This document shows positions 1 to 11,595 of a stretch of 38,727 nucleotides of DNA, piece by piece (position 1 is the stretch's first letter; each line of letters opens with the position of its first letter). The notes beneath the pieces are model-generated. The model was not told the DNA's origin and ran no database searches. It saw only the letters and a list, made by a program, of their open reading frames with translations. The stretch is from Neolentinus lepideus HHB14362 ss-1 (taxonomy: Eukaryota > Basidiomycota > Agaricomycetes > Gloeophyllales > Gloeophyllaceae), in assembly GCA_001632425.1 (NCBI GenBank), contig KV425637.1, positions 17,535 through 56,261 of the forward strand, read 5' to 3'. A program made the position numbers and the translations under genes.

Positions 1-35
1 AGCAAATATTTCTGGTCTAGATTCGTGATTAAGCC
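1..35 (+). repeat. Left arm of 35-bp inverted repeat
   Basis: It begins AGCAAATATTTCTGGTCTAG and is identical to the reverse complement of 1702-1736. The match stops abruptly on the inner side after base 35. The outer limit is cut off by the window edge. Confidence 0.9.
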
Positions 36-855
36 GGTATAATGGGTTGCAACGCATTGTTAGCATACCGAGAACCGGATGAGGCCGCGACGCAGGCATG
101 TGCCTCAACGGACGCGATCACATGACTTTGTTGATTGTAATATTTGAACTCCGCTACAACTCAGACTCTTTGCACGACTCCTCCCTTGCTCTTTCCCTCT
201 GCGCTGCTAAGACCCGTTTCCCATCTAGTTCAAATTTCACTCGTTTATGTCTGGTTACAACTTGTCCTACTCTCACAGCCCTTCTCGGTTGGATTTCATT
301 CTAATCAAATATGTACGCCCTACTCTAATTACCACAGTGGTACCAGTCTGCTCACCGAATCCACCACTATCCTCAATGAGCTCATAGCTCCGTACCCACA
401 CTGCCTCGAAATCTACCGTACCCACGGTATCGTGCACTGGTATACGTCCTGCGCAAATGCGTGGGTGTTTATCGAGACCTTCGTCGAATTTCGGACGGGA
501 ATGGTACCGCCTGTCCCCGACTCACGCTTGGTAATCGTCTCTTTTACTGATAAGTCTTTTGGCACTCAATAAGTATTCTCAGTCTGGGTGCGAAGAACAC
601 GAGTTTACCCAACCTGCATATGCTTCCCTCCGCTGAACGATGCCGCAATGTTCTTGCAAGATATCGACCTCCGGATAGTGATGACGATGGAGAACTCGGG
701 ACTTCGGGCAAGATAAGAGAAAGAGAAGATGAGTGAAAAAGGACGACACGACTCTTCCACATCTTGCAATGAAATGTTGAAGCAGCTTGTTTGGTTAATC
801 TCCGGTACATCGTGAGTTACTTCGTACTTCTGCATCGACTTTGCATCACTAATCG
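36..855. other. Element interior without a recognisable gene
   Basis: Open frames of up to 142 codons occur (144-572, +), but none shows a family I recognise. Given the gene fragments further right, parts of this stretch may be captured exons of other genes. I cannot identify a source. Confidence 0.4.
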
Positions 856-1190
856 AGTTTATGCGGCTCTGGTATTGGCCGTGACCTCACACTTGCACCC
901 CTCCGCCGGGATGACAAAGGAATCATGACTGCGCGTGCCCGCTCCATGTCCAAGCTCGCTGATCTGAAGGTGCAGACATACTGGAGCTGGACGTCACCGC
1001 TCCATTGGATGAGCTGAAGCAAATCGTGGAGAAGGCAGTGGCCATCCACGGGCGAGTTGATGTATTGGTGAATAATGCAGGTTAGTACTCCTTCGGCTCA
1101 AGGGAAAGGTGGAACTGACTGAATTGTATCCTTGTCGGCGCTCTCGAAGAAAGAACACCCGAGGAGACCCTGAACTAGTTCAAGTACGAA
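856..1190 (+). pseudogene. Fragment of a short-chain dehydrogenase/reductase gene
   Basis: Read on the plus strand, the fragment carries SDR hallmarks in order. Near 868 is a GSGIGR cofactor-loop segment. Next is a stretch ending TARARSMSKLADLK, then LELDVTAPLDELKQIVEKA and GRVDVLVNNAG (the NNAG motif, to 1080). A GT at 1081 looks like the original intron donor, and coding similarity resumes as VGALEERTPEETL near 1135. It is broken in three ways: a one-base deletion after LADLK near 970 shifts the frame, an in-frame TAG sits near 1175, and the fragment lacks the YxxxK active-site half. It is an isolated N-terminal genomic piece, not a functional gene. Confidence 0.75.
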
Positions 1191-1244
1191 TTTCCTCTTT
1201 GTTCCTAGATATGATCACTCATGCATCTACTTAGCACAACCGTA

Positions 1245-1380
1245 GACGCTGCGGGACCAGCTGAAGGTATCTTTCTGGTATCGTTCTGCGCAATGCAGAA
1301 GGTGCAGGTGAACGAGAGCACGGAGGCGGATTCAAAGCGGCGATTGACATCGTGAGTGTTTCGTTTGTCTGTACATATAC
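1245..1380 (+). pseudogene. Fragment of a hybrid histidine kinase gene
   Basis: The segment closely resembles exon 9 and the start of the next intron of the hybrid histidine kinase at 17690-17812 of this window, in inverted orientation. It preserves the region encoding QVNESxEADSKRRLTS, followed by the intron donor GTGAGTG and further intronic similarity (TCTGTNCATATA). An insertion of about 11 bases near 1275-1286 destroys the reading frame. Retention of intron sequence shows the source was genomic DNA and not an mRNA copy. The donor may be this gene or a paralogue elsewhere. Confidence 0.8.
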
Positions 1381-1680
1381 TAGGAATTAGTCGACTGGTC
1401 TACATCACATTCATGTTTACTCTGTAATGTACGGTAGATGCAATTGATGATTTAATGACCTGAATTAAATGGAGCGGCGTGAAATAATGCAAAATATCAA
1501 CAACTAATCAAGGATGATTTGATTTCATTGACATCTTATTCGTACTTAACTCAGAATAATTAGATCTAATGCGCCGAGAGGCCAGCGTCCACTGTCGAAT
1601 AAGAACTAACATGATATTGAATATAAATATACATAATTAGGTATGTTTCGAGCTGAATACATATGAATATGACTGATCAG
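1381..1680. other. AT-rich stretch, no gene seen
   Basis: The stretch is AT-rich with many stops in all frames. I see no coding or structural signal beyond ordinary AT-rich spacer. Confidence 0.5.
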
Positions 1681-1701
1681 CGGGGGAGGTTTTTCCTGAT
1701 G
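1681..1701 (+). repeat. Repeat terminus, copy 1
   Basis: The sequence GGGGGAGGTTTTTCCTGATG matches the termini at 1960-1979 and, inverted, at 33833-33852. Unlike those copies it is followed by GG instead of TA, and it shares only this terminus and not the interior. Confidence 0.6.
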
Positions 1702-1736
1702 GGCTTAATCACGAATCTAGACCAGAAATATTTGCT
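1702..1736 (-). repeat. Right arm of 35-bp inverted repeat
   Basis: This is a perfect reverse complement of 1-35. On its inner side it directly abuts a copy of the terminus GGGAGGTTTTTCCTGATG (see 1681-1701). Confidence 0.9.
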
Positions 1737-1825
1737 CAGTCTGTGCAGGCTCTGTGTGCATTGGGTGCTGCCAGCTCCATCTCCCCAGAACATGACCATA
1801 AGATTTTCTTAATAATCATAAGTCC

Positions 1826-1979
1826 TAGGCTATATCGTGTAATAAACAAGCTGGTCGTGTATTCACAACAAATTCGAAGTTATTATACAGTGTTATGTTC
1901 AATTATCTACATCCGACGGATTATCTCTGATCAGATATAAGTTAGATATAATTAGCTCGGGAGGTTTTTCCTGATGTAC
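1826..1979 (+). repeat. MITE-like repeat, copy 2
   Basis: About 150 bp align with the reverse complement of 33833-33997. Shared blocks include a TATATC..TAAT..AAGCTGG start, ACAACAAATTC.AAGTTATT, a TTATGTTCAATTAT block, ATCTACATC.GACGGAT and the terminus AGCTCGGGAGG..TTTTCCTGATGTA. The TA at the terminus could be a Tc1/mariner-like target site. It ends 92 bp upstream of the FunK1 start codon. Confidence 0.7.
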
Positions 1980-2071
1980 AAGCGACTGGTTATCAGATTC
2001 CTGCTCTACAAAAGTCACCTGTCAGTGCAACACCGGTGGCACGAAAATTCCATTCCTACCCTTAGGGGTCG

Positions 2072-4360
2072 ATGGCAGTGATGCAGTGCCCGGATATTGA
2101 CGTTCTTGTCAAGGATGAGCTGGACAACCACATGTTACGGAACGCCAGCGACCTCATCGAGCACATCTTCCCTGACAGTGCCTTGCCCGTATCTGTATAC
2201 GCCGTATATAAAAAAATCTCCCACTTATGGTCGTCCGACTCCTGTTACTATGCAACATTGCCAAGGAACAAGTGGGTCGGGTGTCCTGATCTAACCAGAC
2301 AGTCAAGAAAAGAGGACGTAGAGAGGGCGTTTTCTACCTTTATTTGCCGTTTGTCCGATCAAATTGCCGCGGTCGTCGGGCAACCATGCAGTCGTTATGC
2401 CACAGAGGAGTTCGCTCCCAAGGCTGGCCCCGCATCTGGCGCCCCTCATGAAAGACATCCCGACGTTCTCATCTTTGACAAAAATGGTCCAAGGACGTGG
2501 GAGACAGTACTCTTTCCTTGGGAGATCAAATGCAACAATAGCAATGAAAACAAGAGGAAGGCCGATACTCAATTCGTGGAGAGCGCCCGCATAATATTCG
2601 AGGCTCAGGACGATAGGCGATTTATTCCTGGCATCTCTGTTCTCGGATTCAGAATCCTTCTGCACATCGTCGACCGTGCTGGCGAGATCTGTTCCATGGA
2701 GTTCAACATGAATGAAGAACCGCTCTCATTCTTACGTGTCATCATTGGGTTCATGTTTGCGAGCAAGGAGACTCTCGGATTCGATTCAGCTTTCAGCAAG
2801 CTCGAAGACGGTAGTCGCTGCATCACCGTTGACGGGACGACATACAAGATCGTGGAGAGAGTGTACCATAGTCATTCTATCCGTGGACGTGGGACGTCTT
2901 GTTGGCATGCAACTCATGATGGGAAATCGTACGCTATCAAAGATTGCTGGCAGGACATAAGCCGCGCATCCACTGAAGCGGACCTCCTGAAAAGGGTACA
3001 GGGCTTGAAGGGTGTGTCAAAACTGGTGGCTGAAGAGACCGTCAAAGTCCAAGGTAAAGACGAAACCACATATCTTATACGCAAGCCTGTCAAAGATCCG
3101 CGAAAGCGTCGGCGCATGGAGTGCCGTCTGCATCGACGCTTGGTCTTAGAGCCGTTCGGCTTGCCTATAGAATGGTTCAGGACGAAGGAGTTGATTGGAG
3201 GTTTCATGGATGTCATCCGAGGTACTTATAGACGACCGTTCGGGATGTAAATGTATATACTGATTAGCTCTTTGCGCAGCTCACAAGGATTTGTTGGACA
3301 AGGCCGGAGTAATTCATCGAGATATAAGTATCCATAACATTATGTTGATCGATGCGATCGAAGATGGAGATCAACACCGTAAGGGTTTGCTCATCGATCT
3401 CGACTACGCCACAGATTATCCCGAGCCAGCAAACAGGCAGACAGGAATGGCTGAACGGACTGTGAGTGATCTAGGGAAAATCATCGGCCGATCTTATGTT
3501 CTGACCGAGCTTCACAGGGTACGCTACCATTCATGGCCGTAGATCTCTTCTCTGCTTGGGGAAAGGTGCTTCACAAGCCAGAATGGGACTTGGAATCGTT
3601 CCTCTATGTCCTCATCTGGATTTGCATATTTAATTTGGGACCCAACAACAGCGAGAGAGATTTGCAACCGGAAGATACACCACTAAAGGGCTGGTTTATC
3701 GGTGAAATGGAGATCATAGCGGATACCAAGTATGGTCGCATGGTCGGTGAAGATAGCTGGGAGAAGCTGCTTTTATGGTTCTCCCCGTATTTCGAGGATC
3801 TCAAACCCTGCATCTCCGAATGGCGCGAACTTTTTTTCGTATCCAAGGCTCCTAAGACGCATGAAGCGGTGCTGAGCATCCTGAAGAAGACTTATGTCAG
3901 ACTACCGGACGTGGAACCCTCGGATGTGCCCTATGCTACCCCAGACAAGTTAGACGATACATCTGCACTGCCCTTCCCTCCCGGGACAAATGAGGAGGAA
4001 GAGAATGTCGCCAGGACTGTGGACGTTTCCCAGAATGCAGGTAGTGTCACCCATTGGTTTGCCCCTGGTCAGTGTCCTACAACGCCTGTGAAGGGGACGA
4101 AACGGAGTCGCGCAGACAGTCTTGACCACGCATACTACACCTACTCCGAGTCGGGTATTGGTCCGTCGCACGTCAGCACCAGTGAGGGGTCATGCGATTC
4201 CATCTTCGAAACCTCCGGCCTACTGTCCCACCCACGGAGCCCTTCCTCTGATTTACCCCAACGATCGCGCAGCCCAGAACTATCGCCGTCGCCTCTGGCA
4301 AGCCAGAGGCGCGCTCAGTCCTTTTCGGGATCCAACAAGCGTGCCCGACTCGATGAGTAG
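2072..4360 (+). CDS. FunK1 fungal-specific protein kinase
   Basis: Exons 2072-3221, 3280-3461 and 3518-4360 give a 724-residue protein; both introns are GT-AG. The N-terminal half shows the family's characteristic region with WEIKCN near residue 158. The kinase lobe has the catalytic loop HRDISIHN (H396, D398, N403) and DLDYA (423-427) in place of the usual DFG. A TGTLPFMAVDLF segment after intron 2 corresponds to the activation-segment end of FunK1 proteins. The C-terminal tail is Ser/Pro-rich and ends in KRARLDE, a plausible nuclear signal. The family is strongly expanded in Agaricomycetes and its substrates are unknown. No frame breaks are seen. ATG 2072 is used because the frame is open throughout; a second ATG lies three codons on. 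A MITE-like repeat lies immediately upstream. Confidence 0.93.
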
Positions 4361-4775
4361 AGCACGGTCTACGGGAGACTGTTCAAATATTGCCAAGGGT
4401 TTGCCATACGACGCCGGCACCCTGAGTGTGATGACACCACGATCCAGGCGTACTTACCGAAATATGGGAACGCTAAACGAGGATAACCCCTTATAGGCCC
4501 ATGCAGTACACAGCCTCGTCTCTCCAGTAGCTGACGGGTTGACGCCACGCTCGACCACGGGTATACGTACAGAACGGATGTCATATCACATATAACGCAA
4601 CTATCATCCAAGTATCCTTTGTGATGATGATAGCGGACGTACTGCGTGGAGAGATGCCTCCAGACACACAGAGAATTTCTGAACTTCTTGACAAATAGCC
4701 ATTACTATCATATAAGACCGAGCAGCGAGCATAAATACACAGATCTATCATAGCCATACCGATACAAGTGACACA
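4361..4775. other. Convergent intergenic region
   Basis: This is the 3' space between the converging FunK1 and MSP1 genes. The open frames here are overlapping read-through frames. No repeat or RNA gene was recognised. Confidence 0.6.
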
Positions 4776-6302
4776 TCAGTCTAAGGGCTGCCCATCCTCC
4801 GGTAATGTCGTCGTATCGTATGCAGAGATCAATGCGGTCGCCCCATCATGATTCGCTGTGAAGTCGTCCAACGTTAGCGGCCGAATCTGGAAGCCCTACA
4901 TTCAAATATTTCAAGTTTAATATCCGGTGTACAACAAATGTGTATTCACTCACTTCTAGCTGCCCTTTGGCTAGGACTTCCGGATCATGCCTCGTCTGTC
5001 GCATGTACTCTCTCACCGCAGTCATAGCTGCGTTCCGACATAACTCTCGCAAATCCGAGCCCGAAAGACCTTGTGTCCGCTGGGCGAGGATGTCTGCAGA
5101 GAAGTCTTCTGACACTGGGGTGTCCTTGAGCATCTGCACAATCATTAGCGAGTGGCATTGGTTCTTAAGAATATTGCGGCCTGGCATACCAGGGCCAAGA
5201 TCTTCTTCCGCTGCTCGACGTCTGGCAGACCGATACCGAAGCGTTTAGGCATCCGCCGCAGAATTGCGGAGTCGATGTCGTTCGGTCGGTTAGTCGCACC
5301 CAAGATCATGATCCGGTCAGTTGCAGACGTCAGTCCGTCCCATAAACTTCCGTCCAGACATCATCGATCAGTTAGCTACCCCAAAAGCAATTCGCTCACG
5401 TCATAAATTCTGCTTTCATCATTCCCGTCACTTCATGGTCACCCTTCGTCCGCTCTCTCAAGAAGCTATCAATCTCATCAATGAATACTATACTGGGCTG
5501 CGTCTTTCTCGCAAGCCCAAACAGTCCCGCTACGAGCTTGTTGCTCTCGCCGTACCACTTGTTCGTAAGCACGCTTGCGGCGATGTTGATAAACGTTGCG
5601 CCGGACTCCTTAGCAAGCGCTTTTGCGAGCATGGTCTTCCCACATCCTGGCGGCCCGTAGAGTAGCACGCCCTTCGGCGCGGTGAGGAGGGACGAGGAAG
5701 AGGTGAAGAGTTTGGGGTAAAGGAGGGGGTAGATTACGGATTCACGGAGTGATGAGATTATAGGATCTAGGCCGCCGATGTCTGAAGGAAGACGCTGACT
5801 CATGGCGCTAACCATCAAGACTGGGAGCAATTTACCTGAGAATCGGACATTGATGTCGTCAGGGTGGATGATTTCAGCAGCGATGGCCTCTGCACAGACA
5901 TGAGAGGGATGAAAGAAAGTGGAGAACTCCGGCACCCACTCTCATACTCGTTCAGCTCCAAGTCCTTGTGCCCTAGCCTGTGCAACACATCTTTACTCTT
6001 CGCCGAGACTTCTTTCTTCTGTCGCTCAGGCAGAAACCGTTCCACAGCCCACTAAGGGGGATATGTCAGTCTTCTTTACTGGATTTTTCTCGCCACTCAC
6101 TGTCAGGGTATAATACAAAGCTGCCTTCAATTTAAATTCATGCACATGAGAACAGAAAGTTCGGTAGTTTGTGAAGATAGACCCACTTGAGACGCGAGAA
6201 AGAGCGCGACTGTAGAAGTATAAGCAGGTCAGCGGACTTGCTTAACGGAATACACAATTCACCGTCTATGATAGTTCTCTTCGTCGCTGGCGAGACCGCC
6301 AT
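4776..6302 (-). CDS. MSP1: Msp1/ATAD1 mitochondrial outer-membrane AAA ATPase
   Basis: Nine exons on the minus strand (6263-6302, 6187-6209, 6101-6124, 5940-6051, 5836-5889, 5400-5781, 5190-5346, 4954-5133, 4776-4895) give 363 residues, essentially the length of yeast Msp1. Residues about 14-32 form the N-terminal membrane anchor ([17 protein letters not shown]). A linker with KLGH-like [13 protein letters not shown] follows, then the AAA module. This has Walker A GPPGCGKT (127-134), the aromatic pore loop KWYGES, Walker B IVFIDEID (182-189), and [10 protein letters not shown] with arginines RRMPKRF. Msp1 extracts mislocalised tail-anchored proteins from the mitochondrial outer membrane. Two of the exons are only 23-24 nt. 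It is divergent from RPAP1. Stop is TGA at 4776-4778. Confidence 0.95.
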
Positions 6303-6981
6303 GGTAGATCAGAATGCACAAGTCGCTGTCCTCCGTTCAGTTGAGCGGGAAGCGTGGGAACCACTTACTTCGCTCCTTCGATTGAAGTGACTGAACTCAG
6401 AGGAAATTCTAACGAATAGTCGAGTATTCTGCCTCTGACAGCAATCTGAGAGTAATAAGGCAGTAAAGGAAGGAGGCCAAGATTAATATGAGAGAGGTCA
6501 TATATGCCACAAAGACCAGAATGCGAACCTATGTTATGATGCGGTATGATCATGCCTGTAAATAAGAATTGCTCTAAACGTAATATTGTCGAAGCACGAT
6601 TTCCAAGGGAATCAGGTCCTATGTTGGTGTCTAATATCTACGCAGGACAGGTACATAGGATTAATGCACATCTAAGTTTCATCCAAATCAAGGCTTAGTC
6701 TGCAGCGCGCTGCCGAAGCCGCATATGAGTAGCGTGCCGCAATGTTTCTCTATCATTATCACACCTATCCACCATCATCTTGATTCCTCTTCCTCGATAC
6801 GGCCTAGAATTCGAAATTGCGAAGGGCCGAATTTCGAACGTACTCTTGACGCCGCTCACAAAGTCTCAGCTTTACTGCGATCGCTTATGCTGATCTTGCA
6901 CTGAATCCATGATCCTGTGCTGACCTTCAGGCTGCAACATTTCTTAGAGAGCACTCTACTTTGTCCTAATTCTACGAAATA
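6303..6981. promoter_or_regulatory. Divergent MSP1/RPAP1 promoter region
   Basis: These 679 bp separate two start codons facing away from each other, so they must contain both promoters and 5' leaders. No convincing TATA box or named motif was identified. Short frames inside are not supported as genes. Confidence 0.6.
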
Positions 6982-9900
6982 ATGGACCGTAATCAACACA
7001 TAATTGGCTCTGTGATAGAGCGAAAACCAGGAGTGTCAGCGTCGACACCCACGACGAGAGGACCTACGAGGAATGGGTTCCCAACAGTTGAGCATCGTTC
7101 GAAAAGCGCCTTTGCGCGAGGCAGAGAGGAGGCTAGTAGGAAGGGAGGAAAGGAAAGGGTTAGAGAGGTGCCAGTAATTCAAACTACTCCGAACGAAATC
7201 GTGGCTCCGAGACGATCCATACTGAACGGTGTCACTGGTGAGGAGGACTGGAGGCGGCAGGTGAGTGAGGAGAATCAGCGTAGGGTAGAGGACATGTCCC
7301 AGGAGGAGCTCGAGCAGGAAAGGAGAGAGATCTTGGAACGCTTTGGGACAGGCGTAGGCGATATCCTTCGGAAGGCCAAGGATGCCAGGGAGAAGACAGA
7401 ACGAGAGTCATCCGAAAAAAGTGCAGCGGTCTCTGAAGACAAGATTTCCACTAAGCCCGAGGAAATGGAGAACGAGGTGGTTCACGAAGGTACGTCTGTC
7501 TCATCCTCATGATAGAACTACTCGTCATTGGATTCGCGATAGACGCTAGAAGACACGCTGATGGGCTACGCGACATGGGTTTGTCTCAATATTGCCACTG
7601 GGACTTCTTGATCTGACGGGCTTGAACAGCGAATTCTCCCTTCTCCCCGCTATCGCCTCGGTCCGCATTATTGAGGAGCAGCACACGGCCACCTAGTCGA
7701 ACGGATCGTAAGCTGCGTTTTGCGGAGCTCATGCCCGAAGATGTGCATGTGTACCAATCTGCGCCTCCATCTCCCAAAAGAACGCCGCTAGCCTTGATGG
7801 CACCCTCGGCATCTGACCGTGAAGACAAATCCATCATCTCTTTGGGTTTATGGAAAGGTGCGGCCAGTACGAGTGCGAATCATAAGCTACCAAAGGATTC
7901 GTCTCCAGTCGCTTTGCAATCAAATGGTACGGATCAAATCACAGAGCTAGAGGAAGGAACACCGGAAGACATCCGTAGGCGTTTTTTCCCCAACATGCCC
8001 GCTGACGACCCCTCTCTTGCCTGGATAACCTCCCGTCCTTCAAACGACCCCATGTCCCCGTCCCCCCTCCGCTTCGACCTGACAGGTACGCCCGTCCCCG
8101 CCTCCCTCTCGACGAGCCTCCCGACGCACTTGGGCTTGCATCATCACGCCGAGGGCACGCATGCTGGCTACACAATCGACGACATCTTTCTGCTCTCACG
8201 GTCGACGATGCCGGCACAGCGCGCGACGATGCTTGACGTGTTGGCACGGATTGCTAAGAGGCTGGGAAAAGCGAGGAAGAGTAAAATTTCGGACGAGGGC
8301 ATGGAGGAGCTCAAGGGTAAGGAGGAGGACCTCAGGAAACGGATATTGGCGGCCGGCATTGAGGCAATGGGCCAGCAGGGGAGTGTGGGTATCATGGCTG
8401 TCGATGTGCTGTGGGAGTGCATTGTAGGATGGGATCAGGAGCTTGTGGATATCGAAGGGGTTGAATTTGTGGAGAGCAAACCTCCCGGCCCCGTTGCCGA
8501 CGAAAGTAATGACGCAAAGAAGCCCACGACGGGGAGAGATCCTATCTCGACCCTACCTGTGGATTATCTACTTTCACAGATAAGCGAGGCGTTGAGTACG
8601 GGCGCCCTCCCTGAAACGTCTTTGGCGCAGCTGTTGGATATTTTGCACCGTCTAGCGCAATATTCCAATGCCTACGCTACAGCTATCGTAACGGAAACCA
8701 AGTTACTATCTTCCGTGGTATCAGAGTTCCTCCTTACCCCAATCCCGCCCGCATCGACTTCACCTCTTCCTAATCCCCTTGCGATACAGTTACTCAGCAC
8801 ATTGGCGCTGGCTTCCCGATCCAACGCGATTACTGCGGCGAACTATGCTGATGCGCTCTTGCGCTTCGTCGTCACTCTTCCTCCAGAATCACCGTACTCG
8901 CAATCGCTTGCAACCACCCTACTTGCTTCTACTCTCGAATTCTATACCGTTCTGGCATCCTACGGACTATACGCCAGCATAGCCACTATTGCTGCTGAGC
9001 ATTTTCACAGCCTGGGCAATTATGTATTGTCGAAGTGTACATCAAAGCGGTTGATGTCGGCGTGGCCCAATTTACTGGCGGCATGGATTGTCTGCGCAAC
9101 AGATCCGCACCAGACGACACCCAGCCATGAGATTCTGTGGAGTCAAGTGGCAGGGTGGGGCTGGGGAGAGGAGATTTTGGATTTGAGAGCCAAGCTCGAT
9201 GAAGACGGGTATCAGGAGGTGTGGGCCGCCGTGTGGAACACCGTCGCTGCTTGGTTGGAAGGCGCCAGGGTTAATGGAATCAAAGGAGGCGAGGAGGAGC
9301 GCATGAAGATTATTGAGCGCATTGCGGACGACTTCGTCAACGGGATGGAGGCTACCGTGGTCTCGCAATCGATCGAGAATATGCAACACCTTTTGCCACA
9401 GCTGGCATCTATCGATAATTCGCTGGAGACCTCTGAGGCAGAGATTCTGGTCGGTCTTACAGAGATTTCGAAAGAAGTGAAGGTTTTGATGGCAGTGCTG
9501 CGTCTGTGGTTATCATGTACACTTCCACTCTCTGATGATCCGCCTGCGTCCCCGCCTTTCCTCCTTCCTTTCAAACAGATTTCCAGTGTGGCGGCTCATT
9601 TGACGAGGCACCCAATATGGTCATGTCTACACAGTCAAACCACCGCATTACCGTCTTATTCCACTGCCTACCTTCGTCCGTTGTCTTCGTTCCTATCTTT
9701 GTATCTGCGACTGTCTCGCAGATTACCGGGGACGACTCCAGACCTTTGGCTTGCACAAGCTTGCACAGTTATTCAGCGAGTCTTACCTGGTGATGAAGAC
9801 TTCGCCCAGAGGACACTGGAGCAAATGATGTGTGTCGTGACACCTAACTTCATTGCGCAAGCTGGGTGGAACGTATCAAACGCAGTATGGGAGAACGGTG

Positions 9901-11090
9901 CCATGGACATTATCACGCCGTTCTACGTGCATTCTGTACGTCCTCAGCTGGACGAAGAAGAAGAGCGATATGGAGACGTAGGACCGTTGATTCTCACACC
10001 TCAGTCGATTGCCTTCGCTGCTACCCAGCGTGCGCCGTCGTTATCGACACTGCGCTCGCGTTTAGGCCGGGACTTCGGTGTACCATTACCCAGAGACTGG
10101 TCGTACACGCCGTTGGATCATCTTCTTCGGTCCGGGACATCTCCTATCTTCAAAGCATTGCCCTCGAAATGGAGCGCATCGGAGACGGATGTCACAAGGT
10201 CCGTCTTGTTACTCGGAAAGACGGTGAGGGAAGTCTTGCGAGCTCACGGCCTGGGGAGTGAATTTGCTATGACAAGGGAAGAGACGGTGTTTGGATGTAT
10301 GAAGGTGTTTATGCTCGAGCATGGCCAGGACCAGGAGAGTGATAGCTTGCAGGATGAAGTGTTCAGAGATAGCGCTGTTGGAAGCTTTATGGTCGATCTC
10401 TTGACGCCTTTCTCCTGGGCAAATGTGTCCTCCGCCTTCAATGCCCCGTCTAGCCAGGATCTCGAACAGGTATCTCGCCGATTCCTTGGACCTTCGACGC
10501 CTTTCTACCAATTCTACACGGATTTCCTAGGTCTTTATGATTCCATCTCCTTCTCACATCCTCTATTCGCCCGTTTACTTTTGCCACCCTTGTCTATGCG
10601 TTATCCGGTCGATTATCGCAAGTTGCTTTGGGACGACTTCCACCATACCCTACGGACCATACGGACACCCGTCGAGGACGTGCTCACCGATGACATGGTT
10701 CAGTATCTTTATCCTGTCGAATCCGACAAGGCGGTCGTTGCGGCGTATCTTGGAGCGCTGGTTAAGTCGGGCACAACACATAGTTTCTTGCGATTTGTAG
10801 CTGTCCATCATATTGCGGCGCATATCTGGAAGGATCTCCAGCCCGGCGGTGGATCGATGGACGAGGAGAGGACAGAGAAGCTGATCAAGGCAGTCGTTAC
10901 TCAAGGTGATCTCAATACCGTGAAGGAAGTCGTTCTATATAAGCAAGTCCTTGGTCAGAAAGAGATCAATGCGGAGGGTCTGCTTCTACCTCCCCAATGT
11001 TACAAACAGAGTGGAGCTTGGAAGGAGGAACGTCTGCACCAAGTTGAGCGATGGGGTTTAAAAGAACGCTTACAGGGTCTTCTGGCCTAA
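6982..11090 (+). CDS. RPAP1/Rba50 RNA polymerase II assembly factor
   Basis: Exons 6982-7489, 7543-7578 (a 36-nt mini-exon) and 7630-11090 give 1334 residues, close to the human RPAP1 length and far longer than yeast Rba50. The RPAP1_N motif is at about 93-125 (SEENQRRVEDMSQEELEQER), followed by an RKLRFAEL segment. The RPAP1_C region is at about 328-390, with LRFDLTG, LGLHHHAEGTHAGYTIDDIF and SRSTMPAQRATMLDVLARI. The rest is helical repeat-like. RPAP1/Rba50 acts in cytoplasmic assembly and nuclear import of RNA polymerase II. The mini-exon is inferred because it splits a 140-nt gap into introns of 53 and 51 nt with a maintained frame; a single 140-nt intron is the alternative. Confidence 0.93.
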
Positions 11091-11340
11091 CTCGTTGTGA
11101 TCTGTCTGTTATGTGTTGTATCAATATTGCTGTATCCATAGCTATGTATTTCCTGTAACCTGCAGGCTTGCGTTCTCTAGAGATCGTCGTCGTGCCGATA
11201 AGAACTCCTTCATGAGTTCTTCTTTCGCAATACTGTACAGTCGCGATCGTCAAGATTCACGAATTTTGTTGTCCGACAACATACTTCAGCACTTTGTAAA
11301 GATAAAGCATTAGTTATCGGAGTCTACACCTTTGCCCACC
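11091..11340. other. RPAP1 3' flank
   Basis: Non-coding flank between the RPAP1 stop and the small frame at 11341. No terminator motif or repeat was recognised. Confidence 0.5.
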
Positions 11341-11595
11341 ATGAGCGACATTCCTAACTGGCCTCCGCAGTTATCTACGTTACTAGCCAAGACTTACGCA
11401 AGTACTATCGCACGGATTGCTTTATCTACCTGTGGCGAACCCGCAACTGCCCATACCCAATTCTACGATCCATGCACCCCTTTCTCTGTTTCCCTCACCA
11501 ATTCCGAAGAAGACTTTCGAGAAATCAAGAAAATTACAGAGCATCTACAATGTACTTCATGCCATAGTTGCGAGGGATTGACAGGACAGACGTAG
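11341..11595 (+). CDS. Small hypothetical ORF, possibly first exon of an unresolved gene
   Basis: An ATG in good context (CCCACC before ATG) opens an 84-codon frame beginning MSDIPNWPPQLSTLL, with a Cys pair near the end (CTSCHSC). I do not recognise the family. Downstream to about 12300 there are frames interrupted by stops and several GT..AG-like junctions with plausible coding words. These include YDIVFVWTTVS near 11770-11800 and DGERNVFDQRWLEYELLER near 12020-12072. The locus is therefore either a gene with many small exons or a decayed one. Confidence 0.3.
   Translation: MSDIPNWPPQLSTLLAKTYASTIARIALSTCGEPATAHTQFYDPCTPFSVSLTNSEEDFREIKKITEHLQCTSCHSCEGLTGQT

Larger units (their letters stand above)
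1..1736. mobile_element. Putative gene-fragment-carrying element bounded by 35-bp inverted repeats
   Basis: Bases 1-35 and 1702-1736 are perfect reverse complements. Between them lie fragments of a short-chain dehydrogenase gene (about 856-1190) and of a hybrid histidine kinase gene (about 1245-1380), the latter including a splice donor and intron sequence. No transposase is visible. The arrangement resembles non-autonomous Pack-type elements that capture genomic gene pieces; this is inference. The window starts exactly at the left arm, so the true outer end, its flanks and any target duplication cannot be seen. A fold-back or assembly artefact at the sequence end is an alternative. Confidence 0.45.
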
